A stretch of DNA of 28,103 nt, from NCBI GenBank assembly GCA_033557685.1, contig JAWQRN010000591.1:1-28103 (forward strand). Direction: 5' to 3'. The DNA is from Sperchopsis tessellata. Lineage: Eukaryota; Arthropoda; Insecta; Coleoptera; Hydrophilidae. Positions 22,401 through 28,103 of this stretch are shown piece after piece (position 1 is the stretch's first letter; each line of letters begins with the position of its first letter). Under the pieces are notes generated by a model that made no database searches, had not been told where the DNA came from, and saw only the letters and a list, made by a program, of their open reading frames with translations. The position numbers and the translations under genes are program-made.

Positions 22401-25400
22401 CCCTGCTATATTTATATAATGTAATTTAGGATTTTGTGATCATCTATAAAATTTTGTGACATGTTACTTCTTATCCAGTTGTCATGTTTTCTTTAGAAAG
22501 TAACCATAGAAGTTAATTACTTTAAACAATATCATTGTATTTTTATAATTTCTGTAAACAATTAGTCTGTAGCACTAAGGTTTTTCTTTAACTACAATGA
22601 GCTTTGAAAATTTAATATTGTGCTTTTGTAGGGAGTTAACAATATCATTAAAACTTTGTGTGAAGTAGTTTTACTCCGGCACGACAAAAAATGTTTAGAT
22701 AGAATTAGCAAGTACTTTGAAACTATTGTATCTTATAATAATAGAAAATCTAAGTTTATAGTAACAAAACTTATACATTTGACTGTCAGTGAGGCCATAA
22801 ATAATTTACAAGAAATTCATAGGGTAAGTATAATTTTGAGTTGTAATTTAAGTAAAAAGTATCAAAATTTAACTAATTTTCAAGATGTTTTTGTCAGTGT
22901 GTGAAAAATGTTTCCAAATTTTGGTATGCTGAAAAACCTTTCAAAATGGCCATGAAGTTACACAACTTTAACTTAAATTAACTAAATTCTTACCTCTTAC
23001 CATTAATAGTCAATAACCTAAATTAAATGCAAATTCATTATAAAGGCTTTTTCAAATTTTTAAAGGTAAAATGTTGTAATCTATATTATTATATTAACAG
23101 TTTTAAATGAATTATATCATATTACATGTAATAAACTTCCATGGTTATTATCTGTATGAATGTTGTTTCCGGGTGGAAACCGTGTAGAGGCTCTGACAAG
23201 TGCCGACGCTTCGTCCACTGTTGCAAGGGACATTCTCAAGGTGAGTGATGTTACTTCAATGAATGAATTCACTGCACTGTGAATGTGTTTTCCACCCGGT
23301 AACAACATTCATGCATTATATCATACTTTTCCATTTATTTTAATTTAAAATTAAACATTTGTCATAAATTATACTAAACGAACCACATTTATATGATTAT
23401 ATATCAATCAGGTACAATCAAATTTCATTTCATAATAAATATACTAATAATTCTATAAATAAAAATTAAACAAATTTTCAAATGTGAATGAATGTTATTT
23501 CCACCCGGAAACAACATTCATACAGATAATAACCGTTGAAGTCTATTACATTTCAAAAGTAACTTTGAAAATATTTACTTTCAATAAATCTATCAAACGA
23601 TTTAAACATAGCCCAATTTTATATTTTTACACTTATTAAGTATGTCAAGTAAACAATCCCCCCCGGTTTTGCAAAGTACAAATATGGAGGTTAGGTGTGA
23701 AACATGATATTTAAATATACGCCTTTGCCCTTCTGGCCAAAGGTTGTCCTTTCAATGAAGTTTTCTTCATTTTTTCGCACATTTCCAGCTTAATATCACA
23801 AATACCAGATCGAATGATGTCTTTCAATTCCTGAGCCGTCTTGGGATCATTAGCATAGACTCTCTCTATCACGTATCCCCACAGGAAAAAACCACACGAT
23901 CTAAGCAGCCAATTGATGTTTCCATTTTGTGAAATAATGCATCCAAGAAATTTCTCATGTGATAGCTCAATTTTTTCGCCAGATGTGTGCAATGTCGTGC
24001 CGTCTCATTGGAAATAAAGGTCATTCAACTCCATAGCTTCCAATTCAGGCCATAAATACTAGCATCGCACAATAACGCAGCCTATTGACTAAAATTGCTT
24101 TTTCCTGCTCATTTTCCAAGAAATGTAACACCACCAGCCCATAAACCTCACTTAATGGTAACGCATTGGGCGCTCCAGTATCTCTCTTGGGTTTTCAGAG
24201 CCCCAAATGGGAAATTTTGTTTGTAATATACCCATTTATATTCAACTAGAAATTCAAAATGACACCTATTTTTGGGAAACCCAATATTTTATCATACATT
24301 TGCAATTTATACCTCTTATAAAATGATTGTGCCTGTCACAATTTTTTGTCAACTTAATGACATCAGTAATAATTTTTGTAATCACTAATTAATGTACAAT
24401 TTTCATTGTTTTATATTTCTTGTAGCTGAACTATTTTAAAGTGTTGAGTTTGTGGACATCTATTAAACTTATATCTTTGAAACTACTCAGTGTTGATTTC
24501 CTGTTCCTGAAAAATTAAAATATGTATAATATTCTACTCATTACATATGATTCATAAATAATTATTTTTTATATTATTGGTAAAAGGTTTTTAATTCTAA
24601 AACGCATGCCATTATAAGATGATAGGGTGGCTATTTAAATAATTAATGTTAATATGGGTTAATAATATATGGTATCCTTTTTATGTAAATTAACTTCTGT
24701 ATTCAAATTTCTTGTTTTCAATATATATTAAAAAACATCTCTTTTTATTTAGTGTAAGTTTGTCTGTCTCTTGAACTCTCATAAAATATTGGCAAATCAG
24801 TTTTATACATTATGTTTTCTATGAACCCTGTGATATGTGTCATTTTAATTGAAACCATTCAAATAATTTTATAGGATTCTGAATTATAATTGCAATGTTA
24901 GAATTACTAAAATGACTAATTAATTTAATGGTTATAGTACAACGAACTTTTGCGTTTGTTATATTGTTGTCGTATAAATAATTTTCATCGTTTTATTAAA
25001 GTTGTAATTTTCAGAATGTGGAGACTTCTCAAGAAAGTACAAAAACTGCTCAGAATTTTTTGATTAGAATGTCTTGTTTATTCAGGTATCATAATTTGGT
25101 AGATATAGTCAATTGGTCTACTATTTATGATTATCTGGTTGACTCCGAAGAATGTTGCACTCCAAAGGTAAAAATATTCTTGTCTCAGTCAAATGCATCC
25201 ATCTTCATCAAATGTAAATAATAAAAACATGACATTACAAATTAGGTGACTGCAGTAGGCATTGATGGTCAGTTGTTTACTACTATCGTTATTATTTACT
25301 TGGTAACGGTGGATGCAGATTTACTCTTTTGATAGAAAATGAAAAATTAATGGATTTTTTAATACTTTTAGATGGTCAAGCATTTATCAAATTGTTGTAT

Positions 25401-26933
25401 GTGGTATTTGATATGGAGTCTACGAAATTTAATTAAAAATGATGTAGAACAAACTGAACTCAAAATGGAATTATTGAGACAACAATTTTCCCAATATGTA
25501 ATAACTGCATTTCAATTGATAAAATTTGCAGAACCAGAGATTCAACCTGCTGTAAGCTATTATTTTTTGAGTATTAAAATAAATGAGAACTTGGGACACA
25601 ACCTTAAAACTTGTTCATACATTTTTTGACAAAGGAGTTTATGACTTCTGATCTCATTGATGTTTGAATAAAGATACTTTAAACAAACTGACTTATCTAT
25701 TACAGCCAATCCAAACTAGTTTTGGAAGTTTATTAATTTAAAATTTCTAATTTCTAACACCATAATTAATTATATGCATGATATTTCCAATATTTTTCAA
25801 ACATTTTTCATTTTCTGTAGTCTCACCCTGATATAGTTCAGAGAACCAATTCTCTCAATTAATTTTTTCTATGCATTTTCCAAACCTTCCTTTGTGTATT
25901 TATTCATTATATTTATATTACCACACATGGTATGTTACCTAAATTTTGATTCTTTTTTACAGCTATCTGTGGATTTTGACCTTAGTATCAATTCCACTAT
26001 TTTAGGACAGTTTCGTTCAAGTATATTTAATTTTCATCAAAAATCTAAATAATATCCTTATGGCAGATTCATTTCCACAAATGTATCTATCCATTATACT
26101 CTAGGTCATGTTTAATTCTTTTTGATTTTTGAGAGTGAAAATTTTTTGAAATTTAATAACTACTGCCCAAATGTCAAATTTTGAAATTTCTTTTCACCAA
26201 TAATTATCTTAAACAATTTTATCTCCTCATTTTTTGTTTTATTTTATTAAGGGTACATTACACGTACCTTGGAAATGGATAGGTTCTTGGGTTTGGGATA
26301 AACTCATCCTCGCCTAAGTTAGCCCTTATGGCAGATATGCAAGGTGACCCATTCAATTGCTGACTAAGCAGGATCTGATTAATAACTATGGGTAAGAAAT
26401 TGGTAAAATTTTCTGAATATAACAGATTGAAGGACTTCTGTTTTATTGTTCATGACACTAAAAATGTTTGAAATACAAAACCAATTTTTAATCTACATCT
26501 AATTGAAATAGACTGAAAAATGTTGCAAAATAATGATATAAAAATTGTCATTAGTCCATAAAAGGCAAGAGAAGTTGACATACTATTACTATTTTTTAAA
26601 TTTTAGATCGTTGAAAATGTGTGTGATTTACATATAGAATTCCGGCAACTCCTGGACGTTGATGGAGTTAGTCCAGTGCTGCAAGAACTAAACCCCAAAA
26701 TTGTAGATCAAACACAGAAAAATGATTTAGCAAACTTTATGCAACATAATATATTTATGGAATCACATGGTATAGCATTAAGATAGTCTGTGTTTACATA
26801 ATTATATAAAATGTATCTTTTTATAGTAACATTAAAGAAAAAGCGCATCATCTTGGGAAAATGTATCAGCTTAGTTCTTGTGGGAGCCTTAGAATTGACA
26901 TATTTACGCCACATTTATAAATATTTGTACACG
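10328..26933 (+). CDS. Divergent STAG/SA cohesin-subunit gene, partial, eight exons
   Basis: The exons are 10328-10499, 16660-16855, 20214-20371, 22632-22823, 25015-25167, 25372-25551, 26607-26769 and 26827-26933 (1,321 nt, about 440 codons). Every junction has AG/GT borders and all phases agree when spliced. In order, the translations follow the middle third of STAG/SA/Scc3 proteins, the HEAT-repeat scaffold that holds the kleisin Rad21 in cohesin and touches DNA. Anchors are the Y-S-x-H-x-P-x-A-x-AAG-x-F block, the N/C-M-x-x-L-L block, the H-x-L-x-x-C-x-x-x-x-x-x-W block, the CDL block and the final K-x-R-x-x-L block. Identity to the canonical proteins looks low, far below what insect and vertebrate SA share, so this is probably a fast-evolving paralogue, perhaps meiotic like Drosophila SNM. 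That role is inference. Start and stop codons lie outside the window. Confidence 0.75.
10740..11880 (-). pseudogene. LINE (RTE-like) relic in intron 1
   Basis: Minus-strand readings give, from right to left, AEINK then KAAGHNQITYGRI near 11,830-11,760 (the GKAAGxDxI block before the RT), FDLVKPFDRVKQVYMSKFSG near 11,550-11,500 (RT block with K-x-F-D), and SESWALTERQ then KIKFLRRINKTSQDKEQRH near 11,000-10,890 (the typical A-E-x-W-x-L and M-K-FLRR blocks). The order is right for one element, but spacing between the first two blocks is shorter than usual and the YxDD block is not found. About 110 bases at 11,580-11,690 do not fit the element at all. Confidence 0.65.
11586..11660 (+). pseudogene. 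Possible decayed STAG-like exon (Y-L-x-D-x-L-W helix)
   Basis: The plus-strand reading SKFIRVYYLSDLLWKEIVYL followed by NLRDYG lies in the right place between exon A and exon B. It resembles the STAG segment with H-A-A-Y-L-V-D-S-L-W and, eight to ten residues on, K-D-W. Length also fits: adding it restores the usual distance between neighbouring blocks. But the nearest acceptor (AAAATAG at 11,590) gives the wrong phase, no GT donor follows NLRDYG, and a stop lies just upstream. So it is either a dead exon skipped by splicing or a chance match. Exons A and B are both phase 0 at their facing edges and can be spliced directly. Confidence 0.35.
11881..12225. other. Intron 1 stretch, nothing recognised
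   Basis: AT-rich intronic sequence between the LINE relic and the left end of the long-TIR element. No coding or repeat signal could be supported. Confidence 0.4.
12226..12790 (+). repeat. Left long terminal inverted repeat
   Basis: This is the left arm of the 4.2-kb element. It carries at least five words that recur inverted and in the same relative order in the right arm. Similarity is patchy, so the element is old. It also contains a poly-T run (12,598-12,620). Confidence 0.6.
12970..14500 (-). pseudogene. ORF relic of an uncharacterised arthropod repeat family
   Basis: On the minus strand, pieces in shifting frames give, in order: LPSALRPVRHNQELPVPIAP (about 14,290-14,230), VNDLVRDLGLSKRKSELLGS then RLQQWNLLD (about 14,090-14,000), SFYKIEGSLCVCYDIDGLMN (about 13,950), FIDSSKYSLKVALLHNGNK (about 13,850), LFFLCLWISRATKEQ (about 13,640), YAPLVNPKKVLLPPLHIKLG then LMKNVIKAM (about 13,530-13,445), and ERFHQNIRTMETRYQGRWNP then SMLGDYCWFLKRD (about 13,120-13,030). 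I recall this string of motifs from many arthropod predicted proteins without an assigned function. The best open frame is 13,707-13,246. Stops and shifts make it dead. I do not know the enzyme class. Its place between long inverted repeats suggests a transposon-encoded protein. Confidence 0.7.
14750..15700 (-). pseudogene. Mariner-like transposase relic nested in the TIR element
   Basis: On the minus strand near 15,115-15,075 the reading PRSADLSLLDFFIWG matches the block around the third catalytic Asp of Tc1/mariner-type transposases (P-R-S-x-D-L-x-P-L-D-F-F-x-W-G). Preceding sequence (15,700-15,130) shows HNQISEYVIG, then YFNISCYLNGSRI and later a weak EENLTITQYMEHL, the usual Y-x-x-x-L region. 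Following sequence (15,060-14,950) gives IQIEDLKNN and CCKLCQKV, fitting the C-terminal helix and Cys. All frames are interrupted. An open frame at 14,956-14,717 follows and has no clear match. Confidence 0.55.
15940..16462 (-). repeat. Right long terminal inverted repeat
   Basis: This is the right arm of the 4.2-kb element. Read on the minus strand it begins near GGGAGCTGTATTTTCTATC and follows the left arm word by word, with gaps, to about 15,940. It ends about 200 bases upstream of exon B of the STAG-like gene, so the element sits close to a splice acceptor. Confidence 0.6.
16660..16855 (+). CDS. STAG-like exon B
   Basis: The acceptor is TTTGTTTCTTTCAG and the donor is AAAAG|GTACAA. The exon starts in phase 0 and ends in phase 1. 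It encodes NMTPLLVESLLDAVPELQDF, then IKQNDIGMKDKEKILGIM and CHSAIQTITGT, ending in a basic R-x-D-K-P-R-K segment. In STAG proteins this is the W-E-C-M-x-S-L-L-L block, the loop with L-x-D-x-x-E-x-x-L-I-E-I-M, the C-x-I-R-Q-A helix and a basic G-K-R tail. The order, the spacing and the C-x-x-x-x-Q helix fit well. The W-E before the exon would have to come from the exon that appears lost. Confidence 0.8.
16856..17401. other. Intron 2 stretch, nothing recognised
   Basis: AT-rich intron sequence, with a short TATATATATA run just before the RTE-like copy begins at 17,402. No repeat or exon supported. Confidence 0.4.
17402..19450 (-). pseudogene. RTE-like LINE, minus-strand copy in intron 2
   Basis: Minus-strand readings from right to left give VLNGFDTGSNHLIVR (about 19,370-19,330, end of the endonuclease), EVGHALKSMKCRKAPTKDGI then LKIAGDD (about 18,690-18,600), NYCLISLTGVAYKITNKIMN (about 18,470-18,415), EQSGFHKGHSTIDCN (about 18,390), EYNMPICCAFVDMRKH (about 18,310), FGIQKLGRQGDTISPKLF (about 18,155-18,105), GLKVNLSKMKVM with SYMYVGQFI (about 17,935-17,810), and LGEAFV then QWMNDD at 17,450-17,402. 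Block order is complete for an RTE-type ORF, though frames are broken and the YxDD block is not readable. The C-terminal end at 17,402 is intact. Confidence 0.8.
19500..19800 (+). pseudogene. RTE-like LINE 3' end, plus-strand copy
   Basis: Plus-strand readings give VRNVIGKVKM, then HLGRRADYRW, WEPRDK, WWNRELTLGVMWMRALNRDE and CKKLGEAFIQ, then WMNNS at 19,790. This is the C-terminus of the same family as the minus-strand copy ending at 17,402, which shows LGEAFV and QWMNDD. The two copies lie head to head in the same intron. Only the last about 100 codons are present here, which is normal for a 5'-truncated LINE insertion. Confidence 0.75.
19801..20213. other. Intron 2 end, nothing recognised
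   Basis: AT-rich intronic stretch up to the acceptor ATTTTTATAG at 20,213. No repeat or coding signal. Confidence 0.4.
20214..20371 (+). CDS. STAG-like exon C
   Basis: The acceptor is CACATTTTTATAG and the donor is GAA|GTAAGT. The first two bases complete the codon split by intron 2, and the exon ends in phase 0. It encodes IPSAETVTKVTILFVFHMQD, then LLKYFIDSCESVIQLLELIS and VFDYGILYTNVE. This matches the STAG segment where a short basic or polar linker leads to a helix ending in F-x-x-x-L-P-x-L-L-x-K-Y, followed by K-V-x-N-L-L-x-x-x-x-x-F-D-x-x-x-Y. The LLKYFID and F-D-Y/L-x-x-Y-T anchors hold; flanking residues are divergent. Confidence 0.8.
20478..20818. repeat. Foldback element, copy 2, with internal short repeats
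   Basis: The left edge TACGTAGACTTCCACGGCC, then CAGGTTTTCCGG, GTGTTGGC, and TTTTTGCCGATGTTTCGCCC, matches the left arm of the copy at 645-915. The right side carries the inverted words ATGTCTTGATAGTGTCCCTTGC, then AAACGTGGGCAAAAAC and GAAGATATTCTTACTGT; this last part mirrors CAGTAAATATCTTC in copy 1. The centre (about 20,590-20,750) contains five diverged copies of a word like TAGCACTTTTAAGAGCTACATG, one inverted. A small plus-strand open frame at 20,382-20,594 runs through it and is not a gene. Confidence 0.8.
20819..21504. other. Intron 3 stretch, nothing recognised
   Basis: AT-rich intron sequence. The plus-strand open frame at 21,203-21,433 has no recognisable domain and no splice borders. 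Confidence 0.4.
21505..22290 (+). pseudogene. LINE reverse-transcriptase relic in intron 3
   Basis: Plus-strand readings give GFRKRYCTQEHVFVLKQISA then KILMKSRKAFLGFVDLEDAF and DRM at about 21,580-21,715. This is the RT block with G-F-R-x-G-x-x-x-x-x-x-x-F-x-L and F-V-D-L-x-x-A-F-D. After a short uninterpretable piece, about 22,030-22,140 gives ARVFNIVYVPLLTIESETWV then MNERLK and MKFLRRMEGG, the late A-E-x-W and M-K-FLRR blocks. So roughly 100 codons, including the YxDD block, are missing between. Long open frames on the opposite strand here are antisense shadows. Confidence 0.7.
22291..22631. other. Intron 3 end, nothing recognised
   Basis: AT-rich intron sequence leading to the acceptor TGCTTTTGTAG at 22,631. 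Nothing else supported. Confidence 0.4.
22632..22823 (+). CDS. STAG-like exon D
   Basis: The acceptor is TTGTGCTTTTGTAG and the donor is AGG|GTAAGT. It is phase 0 at both ends, 64 codons. It encodes GVNNIIKTLCEVVLLRHDKK, then CLDRISKYFETIVSYNNR, then FIVTKLIHLTVSEAINNLQE. In STAG proteins this is the helix with L-x-x-L-L-x-Q-I-x-x-I-V-x-K-H-x-D, the next helix with L-E-A-x-S-x-x-Y-x-x-L-C, and the third with L-x-D-x-x-x-x-x-x-x-x-x-L. The CLDRISKYFETI word aligns directly with the conserved V-L-x-x-x-S-K-T-Y-x-x-L. It is amphipathic throughout, as expected for HEAT repeats. Confidence 0.85.
23125..23553. repeat. Foldback/MITE-like element, copy 3
   Basis: The left end ATGTAATAAACTTCCATGG, then TTATTATCTGTATGAATGTT, then GTTTCCGGGTGGAAA (23,126-23,178) is mirrored at the right end TTTCCACCCGGAAACAAC, then ATTCATACAGATAATAAC, CGTTGAAGTCTATTACAT (about 23,499-23,551). 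A third, inverted copy of the inner arm (TTTCCACCCGGTAACAACAT) lies at 23,289-23,308. Between left arm and third copy, CCGTGTAGAGGCT, TGCCGACGCTTCGTCCACTG and TTGCAAGGGACATTCTCAAG are related to words in copies 1 and 2. A small minus-strand open frame here is not a gene. Confidence 0.8.
23700..24240 (-). pseudogene. Tc1/mariner-like transposase C-terminal fragment
   Basis: The minus-strand reading from about 24,170 gives AGGVTFLGK, then YGLNWKLWS and, near 24,020, ELNDLYFQ followed by a stop and DGTTLHTSGE; the family has F-Q-Q-D-G-A-x-x-H-T with the second catalytic Asp. The open frame 23,992-23,711 continues with INWLLRSCGFFLWGYVIERV then YANDPKTAQELKDIIRS and CDIKLEMCEKM. The six residues that normally carry D-L-T-P-L-D are absent between R-S-C and F-F-L-W-G-Y, so the third catalytic Asp is gone. 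The 5' part is truncated at about 24,240. This copy is dead. It lies in intron 4. Confidence 0.8.
24241..25014. other. Intron 4 end, nothing recognised
   Basis: AT-rich intron sequence up to the acceptor TTGTAATTTTCAG at 25,014. No repeat or coding signal. Confidence 0.4.
25015..25167 (+). CDS. STAG-like exon E
   Basis: The acceptor is GTAATTTTCAG and the donor is CCAAAG|GTAAAA. It is phase 0 at both ends, 51 codons. It encodes NVETSQESTKTAQNFLIRMS then CLFRYHNLVDIVNWSTIYDY and LVDSEECCTPK. In STAG proteins the matching piece is the helix with Y-x-x-L-x-x-L-K-R-I-x-x-F-x-N-x-H-D-L-x-x-W-x-L-F, then K-x-G-x-E-x-G-x-x-P. The H-N-L-V-D-I-V-N-W word is the clear anchor. A polar D-S-E-E-C-C-T-P loop replaces the family's E-N-G-D-M-P. 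Confidence 0.85.
25372..25551 (+). CDS. STAG-like exon F
   Basis: The acceptor is AATACTTTTAG and the donor is CCTGCT|GTAAGC. It is phase 0 at both ends, 60 codons. It encodes MVKHLSNCCMWYLIWSLRNL then IKNDVEQTELKMELLRQQFS and QYVITAFQLIKFAEPEIQPA. It matches the STAG stretch H-x-L-x-C-x-x-Y-x-I-L-W-x-L-x-x-I, the polar loop and the L-x-x-L-x-x-Q-x-x-x-F helix, then V-K-E-Q-A. The H-L-x-x-C-x-x-x-x-x-x-W and L-R-Q-Q-F words are among the best anchors in the gene. The initial Met is internal, not a start codon. Confidence 0.85.
25552..26606. other. Intron 6, nothing recognised
   Basis: A 1,055-base intron. It holds no repeat I recognise. A tempting acceptor (TTTTTTACAG at 25,972) with a short open stretch was rejected, because splicing exon F directly to exon G restores the family sequence without it. 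Confidence 0.55.
26607..26769 (+). CDS. STAG-like exon G
   Basis: The acceptor is TTTTTTAAATTTTAG and the donor is CATG|GTATAG. It starts in phase 0 and ends in phase 1. It encodes IVENVCDLHIEFRQLLDVDG, then VSPVLQELNPKIVDQTQK, then NDLANFMQHNIFMESH. Spliced to exon F it gives Q-P-A-I-V-E-N-V-C-D-L-H-I-E-F, matching the STAG E-Q-A-F-x-x-L-C-D-L-L-x-x-F helix. VSPVLQELNPKIVDQTQKN then fits the L-x-P-L-V-Y-T-P-D-x-x-L-Q segment, and the last helix fits the S-F-I-x-D-x-V-F-I-E block. The C-D-L word is retained. Confidence 0.85.
26827..26933 (+). CDS. STAG-like exon H (last in window)
   Basis: The acceptor is ATCTTTTTATAG, following a short intron of 57 bases, and the donor is ACG|GTAAGT. Its first two bases complete the codon begun in exon G, and it ends in phase 0. 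It encodes VTLKKKRIILGKCISLVLVG then ALELTYLRHIYKYLYT. In STAG proteins this is the A-L-H-K-R-R-N-L-L-A-A-F-C-K-L-I helix pair ending in I-F-K-x-Y-M-x-Y-Y. The L-x-K-x-R-x-x-L-x-x-C-x-x-L word and the final I-Y-K-Y-L-Y word agree. The next exon lies beyond the window. Confidence 0.85.
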
Positions 26934-27427
26934 GTAAGTATATATTTTTTTTTTTTTTATAGTGATATGTAAGTAAGAATTGTATACAATGAAACACATT
27001 TTTTCACTTTCTCCTCACAAGAACACTGTAAGAGAAACTATAGTAATCGCAAAAAGAACAAGATATTAGTAGGTTTACATTAGTGGTGGAGAAAAAGAAC
27101 GCAACCATTTTTTTAAATGAATTGTATAAAATAAAACATAAAAAAATAACCAGTTGCGAAAGAACAGAAGATTCCTAATGCTACAAGAACTGACCGCCTA
27201 GAAATCAACTGCAAGCGAAACGCTTCCGCACCTAAAATTGTCGCATTATGTGATCCCTCAGTATTTGCACAGCTGTAGTAGTTAAGAGGGAAACTATAAT
27301 AAAGAACTGTTCTTTTAGTTATTTGGCGTCGATGTTAATATGACTGTCTAATATAGTGAAATAGCTAACTTGTCATGTATTTAAATATTAACTGGCTTTA
27401 TATATAATTGTTACTGTAAATGTTTAA
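26934..27427. other. Start of the next intron, nothing recognised
   Basis: AT-rich sequence after a strong donor (GTAAGTATAT). A T13 tract followed by TATAG at about 26,946-26,962 looks like an acceptor but is followed at once by TGA in the required phase. A more GC-rich patch at 27,190-27,310 may be part of an unidentified repeat. Confidence 0.4.
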
Positions 27428-27701
27428 TGAGCTCTCGGCTCGGTGGCTAAGTACTAGGCTTTTAAGCTTGGGGTCTCGGGTTTGAGACCCAGTGGCGGTC
27501 GGCATTTTGTGATTAGGGAAAAGTCTTTGTAGTGCTCGTCTTCTGGGAGGGACGTAAAACGATGGGTCCCGTGTATTGTACCGAATTCCATTTGGAACAT
27601 TGGATGCAGCAAAATTCCAAGGTGAGGGAGCCTAATTCCTAGCGCCAGTGATTGGTCATAGCAGCAGAAATTGGCCAACGTTAAATAAACAAACAAACAA
27701 A
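27428..27701 (+). repeat. tRNA-derived SINE
   Basis: The head resembles a tRNA: GGCTCGGTGGCTAAGTACTA (A box around 27,444) and, about 35 bases on, TCGGGTTTGAGACCC (B box around 27,478-27,490). The body is a GC-richer unique region. It ends with GTTAAATAAACAAACAAACA, a simple AAAC tail as in many arthropod SINEs. A minus-strand 80-codon open frame across it has no coding features. The mariner begins about ten bases downstream. Confidence 0.75.
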
Positions 27702-27711
27702 ATATTAAATG

Positions 27712-28103
27712 TATTGGGGGGACCGGAAAGTAAATTCAAACAAATAACTTTTTTTATTTTTAATCAATGATCTAATCACCCTCGTTATCAACAACCTTTT
27801 GCCATCTAGTGTGCAAATTGGTTTTTGAGCAAAATATCTGCAGATGGCATTTTGGATATAATCCAAATCGTCGAATTTTTTGTCATTAGAAAGTGTTGTA
27901 GCGATCGAATAAATTGAAATTCGATGGTGCAATGACGGACGAGTATAGTAGGTGAGGCAGTACCTCCCACCTCAATTCATTAACTTTTTCCAGGGTTCTT
28001 CTTGCGCAGTGTGGTCTTGCATTATCGTGTTGCAGAATAACGCCGTTTCTGTTGACAATTGCTGGACACATTTCAATTAAAGATTGACTTACTCTATCCA
28101 ATT
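27712..28103 (-). mobile_element. Decayed mariner, 3' half, running off the window
   Basis: The terminal repeat-like TTGGGGGGACCGGAAAGTAA at 27,714 follows a TA. On the minus strand the transposase reads LDRVSQSLIEMCPAIVNRNG then VILQHDNARPHCARRTLEKV, ELRWEVLPHLLYSSVIAPSN and, in a shifted frame, NDKKFDDLDYIQNAICRYFA then QKP. A third frame gives RWQKVVDNEGD. The HDNARPH word with the second catalytic Asp is kept. The third Asp, in the usual A-P-S-D, is Asn here. At least two frameshifts occur (near 27,890-27,930 and near 27,830). The 5' half of the element lies beyond 28,103. Confidence 0.85.

Noticed and set aside
25963..26020. Possible extra STAG exon with acceptor TTTTTTACAG and donor CAA|GTATAT
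   Set aside because: Its phase-0 reading does not match the family, while direct splicing of exon F to exon G reproduces the expected C-D-L helix. Adding the segment would insert unrelated residues.
26330..26395. Resemblance of AAGCAGGATCTGATTAATAA to the 3' half of 5S rRNA
   Set aside because: The match is weak, the 5' half and internal promoter of 5S are absent, and the surrounding bases do not fold as 5S.
26946..26975. Strong-looking acceptor (T-run, TATAG) after exon H, with GTAAGT six bases on
   Set aside because: It would be a six-base exon beginning with TGA in the phase left by exon H.

Overview
The window is AT-rich arthropod DNA, most likely from an insect. The evidence is the spliced gene structure, the GT-AG introns, and the large mix of decayed LINEs, mariner-type, hAT-like and foldback elements. 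I cannot name the species from sequence alone. No bacterial-style gene, rRNA gene, functional tRNA or CRISPR array is visible.

Positions 1-10,300 are repeat-dominated. They hold a minus-strand tRNA-derived SINE (about 20-185), a foldback element (645-915), the 3' end of a LINE with an RNase-H-type tail (about 2,640-3,250), the 5' end of a hAT/ZMYM-like transposon (about 3,938-4,620), and a large decayed LINE of the RNase-H-bearing I/Nimb type (about 4,850-9,077). The LINE abuts a minus-strand RTE-like fragment (9,090-9,640).

Positions 10,328-26,933 carry the only gene I can support: eight plus-strand exons, about 440 codons, of a very divergent STAG/SA (stromalin, Scc3) cohesin-subunit homologue. 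Every exon is open, all but one edge has a convincing splice signal, and all exon phases agree. Both ends of the gene lie outside the window. The exon expected to carry the conserved Y-L-V-D-S-L-W helix is missing between the first and second recognised exons. A damaged-looking match sits at about 11,586-11,660. The two flanking exons can still be joined in frame.

The introns are large where they hold mobile DNA. Intron 1 (about 6.2 kb) holds a minus-strand LINE relic and an apparent 4.2-kb DNA transposon with long diverged terminal inverted repeats. That element carries a decayed ORF of an uncharacterised family I recall from many arthropod gene sets, and has a mariner-like transposase relic nested in it. 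Intron 2 (3.4 kb) holds two copies of one RTE-like family in opposite orientation. Intron 3 (2.3 kb) holds a second foldback element and a plus-strand reverse-transcriptase relic. Intron 4 (2.2 kb) holds a third foldback/MITE-like element and another transposase fragment. The last introns are short or show nothing recognisable.

After 26,934 comes the start of another long intron. It contains a plus-strand tRNA-derived SINE (27,428-27,701) and the 3' half of a dead mariner on the minus strand (27,712 to the window edge).

All family assignments come from reading translations and comparing with remembered family motifs. No database search was run.
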